DNA of 64,000 bases from Janthinobacterium sp. 1_2014MBL_MicDiv (lineage in GTDB: Bacteria > Pseudomonadota > Gammaproteobacteria > Burkholderiales > Burkholderiaceae_D). The translations under genes and the position numbers were made by a program. The stretch is taken from assembly GCF_001865675.1 (NCBI RefSeq), contig NZ_CP011319.1:2480001-2544000 (forward strand), in the 5' to 3' direction. Below are positions 25,071 to 33,201 of the stretch, one piece after another. The notes beneath the pieces were generated by a model that had not been told where the DNA came from, made no database searches, and saw only the letters and a program-made list of their open reading frames with translations. The stretch's first letter is position 1; the number at the start of each line of letters is the position of its first letter.

Positions 25071-26192
25071 TCATGCCGCCACCAGCCTCAGTCTCGTGAT
25101 CTCGGCCGGCGCGCCGATGCGCTTGGGCGGGCCCCAGTAGCCGGTGCCGCGGCTGACGTAAATCCACAGGCGGCCGCGCCGGTGCAGGCCGGCCACATAC
25201 GGCTGCTGCAGCGGCACGAACAGATTCCACGGCCAGAACTGTCCGCCGTGCGTGTGGCCCGACAATTGCAGGTCGTAGCCGGCCAGCTCCGCTTCCGGCA
25301 CGCTGCGTGGCTGGTGCGCCAGCAGGATGCGCGGGATGGCGGCCGGCGCGCCGGCGATGGCGGCCCGCGGGTCGCTCTTCTGGGCTGGATCGAAACCGGC
25401 CGCATTGAAGTCGGTCACGCCGGCCAGCGCCAGGCGCGCGCCGTCGTGCTCGAGGATCGCGTGCTCGTTCATCAGCACGCGCAAGCCCAGGCGGCGAAAT
25501 TCCGCGACCCACGGGCCGGCGCCCGAATAGTATTCGTGGTTGCCCGTCACCAGAAACACGCCATGGCGCGCGCGCAGCTCGCCCAGCGGCGCCGTGTGCG
25601 CCCCCAGCTGCGCCACCGTGCCGTCGACGACGTCGCCCGTGATGGCGATGGCATCCGCCTGCAGGCCGTTGGCGCGCGCCACGATGGCCTCGACGTAGGC
25701 GCGCTTGATGGTGGCGCCGACGTGGATGTCGCTCAGCTGCACGATGGTGAAGTTGTGCAGCGCCGGCGGCAGGCCGGCAATCGGCACGTCGACATCGCGC
25801 ACCCTGGCCACCCGGCGCGCGTTGACGAAGCCGGCGATGGTGGCCAGCAGCGCCAGGAGCAGGACGGCGATGGCGGACGCCTGCGCATGCGGGCGCGCGG
25901 CGGGAATGAACATCAGCAGTGCGCGCAGCAGCGTGAGCACGAACAGCGAGGAAAAAAAGCCCATGCACAGAGAACCAGCCCAGCTGAGGCGGTCGGCCAG
26001 GCGCGCATCGCCGGTGACGGCGCGGGCGAAGATCGTCATCGGCATCAGCATGGTCGAGGCCAGCAAGACGGCGCCGCCCAGCAGCCAGCCGGCCAGGCCG
26101 ATGGGCAGCGCCGGCAGCAGCAGCCAGCCCAGCAGGGCGTGCAGGGCGCCCAGTATCATGGTGATGCGCAGCAGCGGCGTGCGGGTTTTCAT
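25071..26192 (-). CDS. Membrane-bound metallophosphoesterase (YaeI-like)
   Basis: A 373-residue protein with about four N-terminal transmembrane helices and a C-terminal calcineurin-like phosphoesterase. Metal motifs in order: QLSDIHVG, ITGDVVDG, VTGNHEYY, AHQPRS and SGHTHGGQFWPW. YaeI-type members act on phosphodiesters or lipid pyrophosphates; the substrate here is unknown. Start ATG 26192 is chosen because earlier in-frame codons read as low-complexity Arg/Pro. Confidence 0.88.
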   Translation of the reverse strand: MKTRTPLLRITMILGALHALLGWLLLPALPIGLAGWLLGGAVLLASTMLMPMTIFARAVTGDARLADRLSWAGSLCMGFFSSLFVLTLLRALLMFIPAARPHAQASAIAVLLLALLATIAGFVNARRVARVRDVDVPIAGLPPALHNFTIVQLSDIHVGATIKRAYVEAIVARANGLQADAIAITGDVVDGTVAQLGAHTAPLGELRARHGVFLVTGNHEYYSGAGPWVAEFRRLGLRVLMNEHAILEHDGARLALAGVTDFNAAGFDPAQKSDPRAAIAGAPAAIPRILLAHQPRSVPEAELAGYDLQLSGHTHGGQFWPWNLFVPLQQPYVAGLHRRGRLWIYVSRGTGYWGPPKRIGAPAEITRLRLVAA

Positions 26193-26387
26193 GTCATGGT
26201 TCCAGAAATGGGGGCCGGGATAGGCGCGGGCGGTGCGCACGGGCTGCCGTCCGGGCGGCGGCGCGCATCGCTGGCCGCCGCCGCTGCCGCATCGCGGCAA
26301 GGCCGAGACCGTCGCGTTTCGCACGCGCCGATTATAGCCGAAGCGTTATGCGGGCGGGCCGCCGCTCCCGGGGCGGGGTGATGGCGC

Positions 26388-27908
26388 TCACTGGCCGATA
26401 TGCAGTCCCAGCGTGGCCAGCTTGCCGAAATCGACAGGCTTGGCAAAATGCTCGTTGAAACCGGCCTGCATGGCGGCTTGCCTGTCGTGTTCCTGGCCGT
26501 AGCCGGTCAGCGCCACCAGCAGGAATTGCTGCGGGATCGGCAGCTTGCGCAGGGCGACGGCGACTTCATAGCCGTTCATGTCGGGCAGGCCGATGTCGAG
26601 GAAGACGATGTCGGGCCTGAATTCCAGCGTGCGCTCGGTGGCCTGGGCACCCGTGTAGGCCGTGCGCACCGTGTGGCCGTACATTTCCAGCAATTCGGCC
26701 AAGGTGTCGGCCGCATCGCAGTTGTCGTCGACGACGAGGATGCGCTGGCTGCCGCCAGCATCGGCTGGCGCCGCGGGTGGCGCCGGCAGCGGCACGTTGG
26801 CGTCGAGCGGCAGATGGACTTCAAAGGTGCTGCCCAGGCCCACGCCCGGACTGTGCACGCTGACCTGGCCGCCGTGCAGCTCGACCAGGTTGCGCACCAG
26901 CGACAGGCCGATGCCCAGGCCGTCCTGCACGCGGTCGGGCGAATGGCCGCTCTGGGCGAACAGGCCGAAGATGCTGTCGATGCTGGCGGCGGCGATGCCG
27001 ATGCCGTTGTCGCTGAGGCGGATGGCCACGTTGTCGCCTTCGCGCGCGGCGCAAATGGCGATGCGCCCGCCCGGCGCCGTGAACTTGGCCGCGTTGAGCA
27101 GCAGGTTGGCGACGATCTGCGACAGCCGCACGGCGTCGCCGCAGACCCACAGTTCTTCCGAGGGCAGCTTGACGTCCAGCGCGTGGCCGCGCGCCTCGAT
27201 GCTGTGCGAACTGGTCTCCAGCGCGCTGCGGATCACGCTGGCCAGGCTGACGCTTTCCCACTGCAGCGAGATCTTGCCCTGCGAAATGCGCGACACGTCG
27301 AGCAGGTCGTCCACCAGGCGCACCAGGTGGTCCGTATGGCGGGCGATGGTGCGGCGCGCATTGTCCTGCATGGCCGGCACGACGGGATCGAGCTTGCACA
27401 GCAGGGCCAGCGCCGTGCGGATCGGTCCCAGCGGATTGCGCAGTTCATGCGCGAGGGTGGCCAGGAATTCATCCTTGCGGCGGTCGACGTCGCGCAGTTC
27501 GCGCTCGACCTGGCCCAGGCGCAGCAGCGCCCGGACGTTGGCGATCAGTTCATCGGCTTCGATCGGTTCGACCAGGTAGTTGTCGGCGCCGCCGTCGAGG
27601 GCGCGGATCTTGTCGGCCGTGCCGATGCACGAGGCGGACGTCTGCAGCACCAGGATGGTGTTGGTGTCGGCGCCACCTTTCAGCTGGCGGCACACTTCCA
27701 GGCCGTTGATGTCGGGCAGCTTGACGTCGAGCAGGATCAGGTTGGGGCGGTCCTGGCGCGCGCGCAGCAGCGCGTCGCCACCGTTCGACGCTTCGATCAC
27801 CTTGAAGCCGGCGCGGGTGAGGATGCGCGATTTGGCGTAGCGTGCGCCGTCGCTGTCATCCACGTTCAGGATCAGTGCATCGCTGTTTTTATCCGGTAGC
27901 ATGCGCAT
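26388..27908 (-). CDS. Receiver-kinase-receiver hybrid sensor histidine kinase
   Basis: A 506-residue cytoplasmic hybrid kinase with no membrane segment. First receiver (10-125) has Asp61, but the conserved Lys is replaced by Glu114 (YLVEPIE). HisKA phospho-acceptor His154 (ATLAHELRNP), HATPase with N-box LLLNAAKF and DNGIGI, and a second receiver with Asp438 and Lys490. It is the last gene of the stressosome operon and overlaps the preceding kinase gene by 20 bp. With no input domain other than receivers, it probably takes signals from the upstream kinase or stressosome; its output partner is unknown. Confidence 0.9.
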   Translation of the reverse strand: MRMLPDKNSDALILNVDDSDGARYAKSRILTRAGFKVIEASNGGDALLRARQDRPNLILLDVKLPDINGLEVCRQLKGGADTNTILVLQTSASCIGTADKIRALDGGADNYLVEPIEADELIANVRALLRLGQVERELRDVDRRKDEFLATLAHELRNPLGPIRTALALLCKLDPVVPAMQDNARRTIARHTDHLVRLVDDLLDVSRISQGKISLQWESVSLASVIRSALETSSHSIEARGHALDVKLPSEELWVCGDAVRLSQIVANLLLNAAKFTAPGGRIAICAAREGDNVAIRLSDNGIGIAAASIDSIFGLFAQSGHSPDRVQDGLGIGLSLVRNLVELHGGQVSVHSPGVGLGSTFEVHLPLDANVPLPAPPAAPADAGGSQRILVVDDNCDAADTLAELLEMYGHTVRTAYTGAQATERTLEFRPDIVFLDIGLPDMNGYEVAVALRKLPIPQQFLLVALTGYGQEHDRQAAMQAGFNEHFAKPVDFGKLATLGLHIGQ

Positions 27909-29712
27909 TGTTCCAGGTGGTTGTGCCTTGCGGCGGGGCCGGTTCTTGCCGGTGGTGTGGATTGCCGATCAGGGCGCGCAGGGTGGACAGCAGCTGCTGG
28001 CGCAGCAGGGGCTTGACGTAATAGGCGTCGGCGCCCAGCGCCAGGCCCTTGCGCTGGTCCTCGATTTCGGTGGCAACGATGATCGGCACCTGGCGCCGCA
28101 GCGGGTCGTTTTTCAATTCCGCCAGCCAGTGCCAGGCGCTTTCGCCGTGCAGCAGGATGTCGAGGATGACGGCGGCGGGCCGCTGCTGTTCCCAGCGTTC
28201 CTCCGCTTCGCGCACGCTGCGCGCGGCCACCACGCGAAATTCGCTGCCGGCCAAAAATTTTTCATACAGCAGGCGGATGGGGGGATTGTCTTCCACCACC
28301 AGCACGGCGATGCGCTGGTCGTTGCCGTTGTCGTTGGCCGGCGCGCAGGGCGGCAGGCTGCCTTCGGGCGCGTCGTAGCGCACGGGCAGGACGACGGAAA
28401 ACAGCGAGCCCTGGCCCGGCGTGCTTTCCACGGCCACCGTGCCATTGAGCAGGGTGGCCAGGTTGCGGCACAGGGGCAGGCCGAGGCCCGTGCCCTTGAC
28501 CTTGCGCTGCATGTGGTTTTCCACCTGGCTGAATTCCTCGAAGATCATCTGCACGTCCTCGGCGCCGATGCCCAGGCCCGTGTCGGAGACGGAAAAGCGG
28601 ATCGCGTCCTGTTCCGGCAGTGGCGTGGCGCTGACGACGATGGCGCCGGCCTCGGTGAACTTGAGGGCGTTGGAGATGAAGTTGCGCAGGATTTGCGACA
28701 GCTTGCCTTCGTCCGTATGGATCTGCAGGCCCGCATCGGGATCGAGGAAGGTGAGCGTGAGCGACTCGGACACCAGCAGCGGACGCAGCATGCCGCGCAG
28801 GGCGCTGAACAGGTCGGCCACCTGGAAGCTGTTGGCGTGCACGTCGACCTTGCCCGCCTCGATCTTGGCCAGGTCCAGCAAGTCGTTGACCAGGTCGCTC
28901 AGGCTGACGGCGCCCTGCAGGATGAACAGCACCTGTTTTTCCTGTTCCGCCGACAGCTCGCCATCGACCCTGTCGAGCAGCAGCTTGGCCAGCGCGCGGA
29001 TGGAGCTGAGCGGCGTGCGGAATTCATGGCTCATGTTCGACAGGAAGCGCGATTTCATCTGGTCGGCGCGGCGCAGGTGGTCGGCCTTTTCATCGAGTTC
29101 GGCGTACAGCGCCACCACGCCGCGGTTGGTGTCTTCCAGTTCGCGCGTCAGCTGCAGCAAGTCTTCCTGGCGCGTCTTCAGTTCGGCCAGGGTGCCCAGC
29201 AGCTCGCGGTTCTGCTGCTGCACCTCGGCCACGGTGATGTCCGATGGCAGCGCCTGCAGGCTGCCGGAGAGGGTGCCGATTTTCTGCCCGTCGAGCAGGG
29301 GCGCATCGCGCGGGAACAGCTTTTGCAGCGTGATTTCCGTGCCCTGGCCCGGCACGCTGTGGATGTGACAGCGGTCCATCAGGCGCTGCGCGCCCAGGAT
29401 GCCCAGCCCCATGCCCGTCGGCGAATGGTAGGTGCCGGCCAGGATGCGCTCGAGCTGGGCGATGCCGGGGCCCTGGTCCTCGATGCGGATGGTAAACACC
29501 TGCGGCGCCGTCTGGCCATCGATGGCGAAATGGACTTTGCCGCTGCCCGCGTAGTTATATACATTGCGCGCCAGTTCCGACACGGCCGTGGCGATGCGCA
29601 CCTGGTCCTGCACGCCAAAGCCGCACAGGGCGGCGATCTGCCGCGCGCGCTGGCGCGCCCCGACGACATCGAGCTCGCTGGCGATATTGGCGGTCAATAT
29701 GCGTTGTGTCAT
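27889..29712 (-). CDS. RsbT-like ATPase fused to a histidine kinase and receiver
   Basis: A 607-residue protein of unusual build: an N-terminal anti-sigma/RsbT-type ATPase (1-137: N-box VSELARN, DQGPGI, GMGLGILGAQRL), a coiled coil (about 160-215), HisKA with His229 (SNMSHEFRTP), a second HATPase (Asn348, DTGLGIG, GTGLGLPL) and a C-terminal receiver with Asp518 (VILDILLHG). The RsbT-like head suggests it docks on the STAS stressosome proteins encoded upstream and turns their state into phosphotransfer. ATG overlaps the previous stop by 4 bp. Confidence 0.9.
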   Translation of the reverse strand: MTQRILTANIASELDVVGARQRARQIAALCGFGVQDQVRIATAVSELARNVYNYAGSGKVHFAIDGQTAPQVFTIRIEDQGPGIAQLERILAGTYHSPTGMGLGILGAQRLMDRCHIHSVPGQGTEITLQKLFPRDAPLLDGQKIGTLSGSLQALPSDITVAEVQQQNRELLGTLAELKTRQEDLLQLTRELEDTNRGVVALYAELDEKADHLRRADQMKSRFLSNMSHEFRTPLSSIRALAKLLLDRVDGELSAEQEKQVLFILQGAVSLSDLVNDLLDLAKIEAGKVDVHANSFQVADLFSALRGMLRPLLVSESLTLTFLDPDAGLQIHTDEGKLSQILRNFISNALKFTEAGAIVVSATPLPEQDAIRFSVSDTGLGIGAEDVQMIFEEFSQVENHMQRKVKGTGLGLPLCRNLATLLNGTVAVESTPGQGSLFSVVLPVRYDAPEGSLPPCAPANDNGNDQRIAVLVVEDNPPIRLLYEKFLAGSEFRVVAARSVREAEERWEQQRPAAVILDILLHGESAWHWLAELKNDPLRRQVPIIVATEIEDQRKGLALGADAYYVKPLLRQQLLSTLRALIGNPHHRQEPAPPQGTTTWNNAHATG

Positions 29713-30803
29713 GCTGTCCCTTCTTCTCCGGTTGCGGCCTGGTGCTCCTCATGTTCGCGCAGCACCACCACGGTGACATCGTCGCGCCCGCGCGCAAAGT
29801 CGCGGTACAGCGCGGCGGCGACCAGGCTCGGATGGCATTGCGCCAGGCCCGGATACTGTTCCAGGTCCCAGCGCGTGTGCAGGCCGTCCGAATGCATGAT
29901 CAGCATGGTGCCGACCTGCCACGGATAGCGGAATTCCTGCAGCTTGCGCAGGTTGCTGCCGACGATGCCGTTGTGCGACAGCAGGTGACGGCGCTGTTGC
30001 GGCGCAAAGGCGCAGGCGGCGATATTGCCCACGCCGGCGTAGCGCAATTCCTGGCGCGCGCTGTCGATATGCGCCACGGCCAGCGCCGCGCCGCGCGTGC
30101 CGCGCAGGGCGCCGTGGGCCAGTTCGATGAAAGGCGCGGGCAGGGGCGGCAGGCCGGGCGTGCTCTCTTCGAGCAGCGCGCTGGCCAGGTCCGAGGCGCG
30201 CGCCGCCAGCGGGCCATGGCCCAGGCCATCGGCCACCATCAGGCTCAGTTCATGGCCTTCGCACACCACGTTCCAGGCGTCGCCGCACACCTGCTCCGAG
30301 GCCAGCGGCAGGCAGACGGCGCCGACCTGCCAGTTCGGACTGGGGGGGATGGCGCTGCTGGCATGCGGACCCCACACCACCATCATCAGCAAGGTGCCCT
30401 TGCCGGGTACCGTGTACAGGTCGAATTCCTGGCTCAGGCGGCGGATCGCGCCCAGGCCCACGCCATACGTGCCCGTGGTGGAATGGCCATCCTGCATGTG
30501 CTGGCGCACGTTGGCCATGCCTGGCCCGCTGTCGATGGCCAGCACCTCGATGCCGCTGCAGCCGCCGCGCACCACCTTGCGCAGCAGGATCTCGCCGCGC
30601 CGCGCATGCTTGACGATGTTGGTGGCCGCCTCGCTGATGACGATGGCCAGCTGGCCCGCGCGCACGTCGTCGAAGCCGATGTGGCGTGCCAGTTCGTTGC
30701 CGGCGCGGCGGGCCGCGGCGATTTCGCTCGGTTCGCCGATGGGAAAACTTCTTTGCCTGAGGATGTCAGGGTACGGCTCTTGGTGGTTCAAAACAGCTTC
30801 CAT
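29709..30803 (-). CDS. RsbT-like ATPase fused to SpoIIE/RsbX-type phosphatase
   Basis: A 364-residue fusion. Residues 15-145 form an RsbT-type ATPase (N-box ISEAATNIVKH with Asn62, DSGPGMAN, YGVGLGAIRRL). Residues 160-350 form a PP2C/SpoIIE-type serine phosphatase with metal motifs GDAW (174), ADGLGHGP (191-198) and GRDDVTVVV near the end. In Bacillus, RsbX resets stressosome proteins by dephosphorylating RsbR and RsbS; this is the likely role here. It overlaps rsbT by 16 bp. Confidence 0.88.
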   Translation of the reverse strand: MEAVLNHQEPYPDILRQRSFPIGEPSEIAAARRAGNELARHIGFDDVRAGQLAIVISEAATNIVKHARRGEILLRKVVRGGCSGIEVLAIDSGPGMANVRQHMQDGHSTTGTYGVGLGAIRRLSQEFDLYTVPGKGTLLMMVVWGPHASSAIPPSPNWQVGAVCLPLASEQVCGDAWNVVCEGHELSLMVADGLGHGPLAARASDLASALLEESTPGLPPLPAPFIELAHGALRGTRGAALAVAHIDSARQELRYAGVGNIAACAFAPQQRRHLLSHNGIVGSNLRKLQEFRYPWQVGTMLIMHSDGLHTRWDLEQYPGLAQCHPSLVAAALYRDFARGRDDVTVVVLREHEEHQAATGEEGTA

Positions 30804-31255
30804 TTCGCGATGGTGACGGTGGTGCCCGCGCCGGGCGCCGTGTCGATGTGAAATGCGTCGGCCAGGCGCTTGGCGCCGCCCAGGCCCAGCCCCAGCCCGC
30901 CGCCGGTGGTATAGCCATCGGTCAGCGCCTGGGGAATATCGTCGATGCCCGGTCCCGCATCGACAAAGCTCAGTTCCAGCCCGAGGCGCGCGCCATCGCG
31001 CACGCGCGCGATGCGCGCCTCGCCGCCGCCGCCGTAGCGCAGGGTGTTGCGCGCCAGTTCGCTGGCCGCCGTGATGATCTTGGTCTGTTCGATCAGGCCA
31101 AAGCCCATGGCGACCATGCTGTCGCGCACCTGCTTGCGCAGGCGCACCACGTCCTCATCGCTGCGCAGCGGCAGTACCTGCGCCGCTTCCTGCGCCGTTG
31201 CCGGCGCGGATGGCGCCCAGCTGGGCGATGCTGGCCAGGCGGGGCTTAGTCCCAC
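30788..31255 (-). CDS. rsbT: RsbT-type serine/threonine kinase of the stressosome
   Basis: A 155-residue GHKL protein kinase. N-box AASELARNTLRYG (Asn70), DAGPGIDD (Asp99), glycine loop GGGLGLGLGGAKRL (118-131) and GAGTTVTIAKW. In Bacillus, RsbT phosphorylates RsbR and RsbS under stress and is then released to act on downstream targets. The N-terminus is about 25 residues longer than the Bacillus protein. Start is GTG 31255, overlapping the rsbS stop by 10 bp; no Met occurs near the conserved N-terminus. Confidence 0.88.
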   Translation of the reverse strand: MGLSPAWPASPSWAPSAPATAQEAAQVLPLRSDEDVVRLRKQVRDSMVAMGFGLIEQTKIITAASELARNTLRYGGGGEARIARVRDGARLGLELSFVDAGPGIDDIPQALTDGYTTGGGLGLGLGGAKRLADAFHIDTAPGAGTTVTIAKWKLF

Positions 31256-31608
31256 AGGCTGCCCCGTTCCAGCAGCTTGATGCCCAGCTCCACGTTCAGC
31301 GCCGTGCTCACGCCTTCCAGCGCCAGTCCCAGCTCGACCAGCGTGATGGCGACGGCTGGCTGCATGCCCACCACCACCGTGCGCGCGTCGAGGATCTTCG
31401 CCATGGCCGCCGTGTTGCTGATCATGCGGCCGATGAAGGAATCGACGATGTCGAGCGCGGAAATGTCGATCAGCACGCCCGTGGCGCGTTCCTTGACGAT
31501 GCGCGTGGTCAGGTCGTCCTGCAGGGTCATCGCCAGGCGGTCATGCATGTCCACCTGGATCGTCACCAGCAGCAGCCGGCCCATGCGTAAAATGGGGATT
31601 CTCTCCAT
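31246..31608 (-). CDS. rsbS: RsbS-type STAS anti-sigma-factor antagonist
   Basis: A 120-residue single STAS domain, almost the exact length of Bacillus RsbS. The phosphorylation-site region LIDISALDIVDSFIGR contains Ser57, equivalent to RsbS Ser59, and GMQPAVAITLVELGLALEGVSTALN matches the RsbS core. It builds the stressosome shell with RsbR and holds RsbT until Ser57 is phosphorylated. It starts 7 bp after rsbR. Confidence 0.92.
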   Translation of the reverse strand: MERIPILRMGRLLLVTIQVDMHDRLAMTLQDDLTTRIVKERATGVLIDISALDIVDSFIGRMISNTAAMAKILDARTVVVGMQPAVAITLVELGLALEGVSTALNVELGIKLLERGSLWD

Positions 31609-31615
31609 GGACGCC

Positions 31616-32500
31616 TCAGTGTTGCTGCTGCTGGTAGGTGATGGTGGAGCCCGTACGCTTCAGGGCCACGACAAAGGCGTCGGCCAGGGTAGCCTTGGTG
31701 ATCACGTCTTCCAGGTTCACGCCCAGGTGCACGATGGTTTGCGCGATCTGCGGACGGATGCCGCTGATGATGCAGTCGGCGCCCATCAGGCGCGCCGCGG
31801 CGATGGTTTTGAGCAAGTGCTGCGCCACCAGGGTGTCGACCGTGGGCACGCCCGTGATGTCGATGATGGCGATCAGGGCGCCCGTGTCGACGATCTTTTG
31901 CAGCAGGCTTTCCATCACCACCTGCGTGCGGGCGCTGTCCAGGGTGCCGATCAGGGGCAGGGCCAGCACGTTTTGCCACAGTTGCACTACCGGCGTCGAC
32001 AGTTCCAGCAATTCCTGCTGCTGGCGCAAGATCACCTGTTCGCGCGCCTTTTGATAGGTGGCGATGGTCAGCAGGCCCAGTTCGTCGAACAGCTTGCTGG
32101 TGCCGATGATGGCGTCGCCCAGCGTCTGCGGCTGCTCGGCGAGTTCCTTGCGCAGGTAGGTAAATAGCGGTTCCTTGAGGGAAAACACGAAGCTGGCCGT
32201 GTCGATCGGCGAATAGCCCTGGCGCACGCGCGATTGCGACATTTCGCTGAGCAGCTGGCGCGTGTCGTCCCAGGCGCCGCCTTCGATATCGAAGGAATCG
32301 CTGCCTTCCAGCGCGCGCACCAGCAGCGGCAGGAATTGCGCCGCCTGCTGGCGCAGCTCGTTTTCCGCGATCTTGTCGCGCCGCACCAGGCGGGCGATCA
32401 GGTCGGCCATCCAGCCGTCCAGCAGTTCCGTGTGGTGTTCGCTGATGATGGCGGCCAGCTGCTGCGCCTGGCTCATGCCCGTCTTGTTTTTCATGCTCAT
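31616..32500 (-). CDS. rsbR: RsbR-type stressosome sensor (STAS domain)
   Basis: A 294-residue RsbR paralogue: an N-terminal helical RsbRD-like sensory domain (1-155) and a C-terminal STAS domain (165-285). Both phosphorylation sites are present: Thr186 in LIGTLDSAR (RsbRA Thr171) and Thr216 in IDITGVPTVDT (RsbRA Thr205). IRPQIAQTIVHLGVNL is typical. The nature of its stimulus is unknown. It is the first gene of a six-gene minus-strand operon and is divergent from the nitric-oxide detoxification genes. Confidence 0.92.
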   Translation of the reverse strand: MSMKNKTGMSQAQQLAAIISEHHTELLDGWMADLIARLVRRDKIAENELRQQAAQFLPLLVRALEGSDSFDIEGGAWDDTRQLLSEMSQSRVRQGYSPIDTASFVFSLKEPLFTYLRKELAEQPQTLGDAIIGTSKLFDELGLLTIATYQKAREQVILRQQQELLELSTPVVQLWQNVLALPLIGTLDSARTQVVMESLLQKIVDTGALIAIIDITGVPTVDTLVAQHLLKTIAAARLMGADCIISGIRPQIAQTIVHLGVNLEDVITKATLADAFVVALKRTGSTITYQQQQH

Positions 32501-32684
32501 CCTTGGCTGGAGTGGAGGGCGCCGGACTGCCTGCCATGCGCGCTGCGCGGCGGCGGCGAGATCCGGTTTGCCGATAGTAAATTATAGGCAGACATGGCCA
32601 TATTGTTATGTTCTTTGGCGCACATAGTGGCGCATGTCAATCAATATTCTTGTCGGAAACTTTGGACGTGAAGGGAGTGCCTTA

Positions 32685-32707
32685 AAGATGTATGTGATTT
32701 GCATGTT
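32685..32707. promoter_or_regulatory. NsrR-like nitric-oxide operator
   Basis: An 11-1-11 inverted repeat, AAGATGTATGT-G-ATTTGCATGTT. Its core GATGTATGTGATTTGCATG agrees with the proteobacterial NsrR consensus GATGYATTTNAAATRCATC at 14-15 of 18 informative positions. It covers the -35 of the hemerythrin promoter, so binding would block RNA polymerase. An NsrR-like regulator is encoded at 36575-37030. Confidence 0.72.
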
Positions 32708-32727
32708 TAAGGGAATTCCGCTACACT
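32699..32727 (+). promoter_or_regulatory. Sigma-70 promoter for hemerythrin-hmp
   Basis: TTGCAT (32699-32704), 17-bp spacer, TACACT (32722-32727). Transcription would begin near 32734, about 20 bp before the hemerythrin ATG. The NsrR-like operator overlaps the -35. Confidence 0.6.
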
Positions 32728-32754
32728 GGCTGCACTCAACCAGAGAAGAACGCC

Positions 32755-33168
32755 ATGAATATCGACAAGTTCAAACAGCAGCACCTGGCCATCCTGGCCG
32801 CCATCGATGACTTGCGCCGGCTGGCGCGCGGCGGCGTCGCCGTGCAGGCCAGGGCGATCGCCGGCCAGATCGTCGCCATGAGCGGCTTGATCAAGCTGCA
32901 CCTGGCCGTCGAGCAGCGCTACCTGTATCCGGCCGCGCAAGCGAGCGGCGTGGCCAAGGTGGCGCAGCTGGGACGCCGGTATGAAAGCGAGATGGACGGC
33001 ATTGCCGGCGCCTACCTGGCGTTTGCCAGCCGCTGGAATACCCCCGTGCGCCTCGAAGCCGAGCCGGACGCTTTCCGCCGCGAAGCCAACACCGTGCTGC
33101 ACGCGCTGTACCAGCGCATGCGCCGCGAAGACAGCGAGTTGTATCCCGCCGTCGAAGCGCTGGCCTAA
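32755..33168 (+). CDS. Hemerythrin-domain protein
   Basis: A 137-residue four-helix hemerythrin HHE protein. Candidate di-iron ligands are His10 (KQQHLAIL), the HLAVEQRYLYP helix (His and Glu), HALYQRM and EDSELYP. Related proteins handle oxygen, nitric oxide or repair damaged iron-sulphur centres. It lies 33 bp upstream of the flavohaemoglobin gene behind an NsrR-like operator, so a role in nitrosative stress is the best inference. Confidence 0.85.
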   Translation: MNIDKFKQQHLAILAAIDDLRRLARGGVAVQARAIAGQIVAMSGLIKLHLAVEQRYLYPAAQASGVAKVAQLGRRYESEMDGIAGAYLAFASRWNTPVRLEAEPDAFRREANTVLHALYQRMRREDSELYPAVEALA

Positions 33169-33201
33169 GCGATTATTTTTTACCTCATACAGGAGTTTTA
33201 C

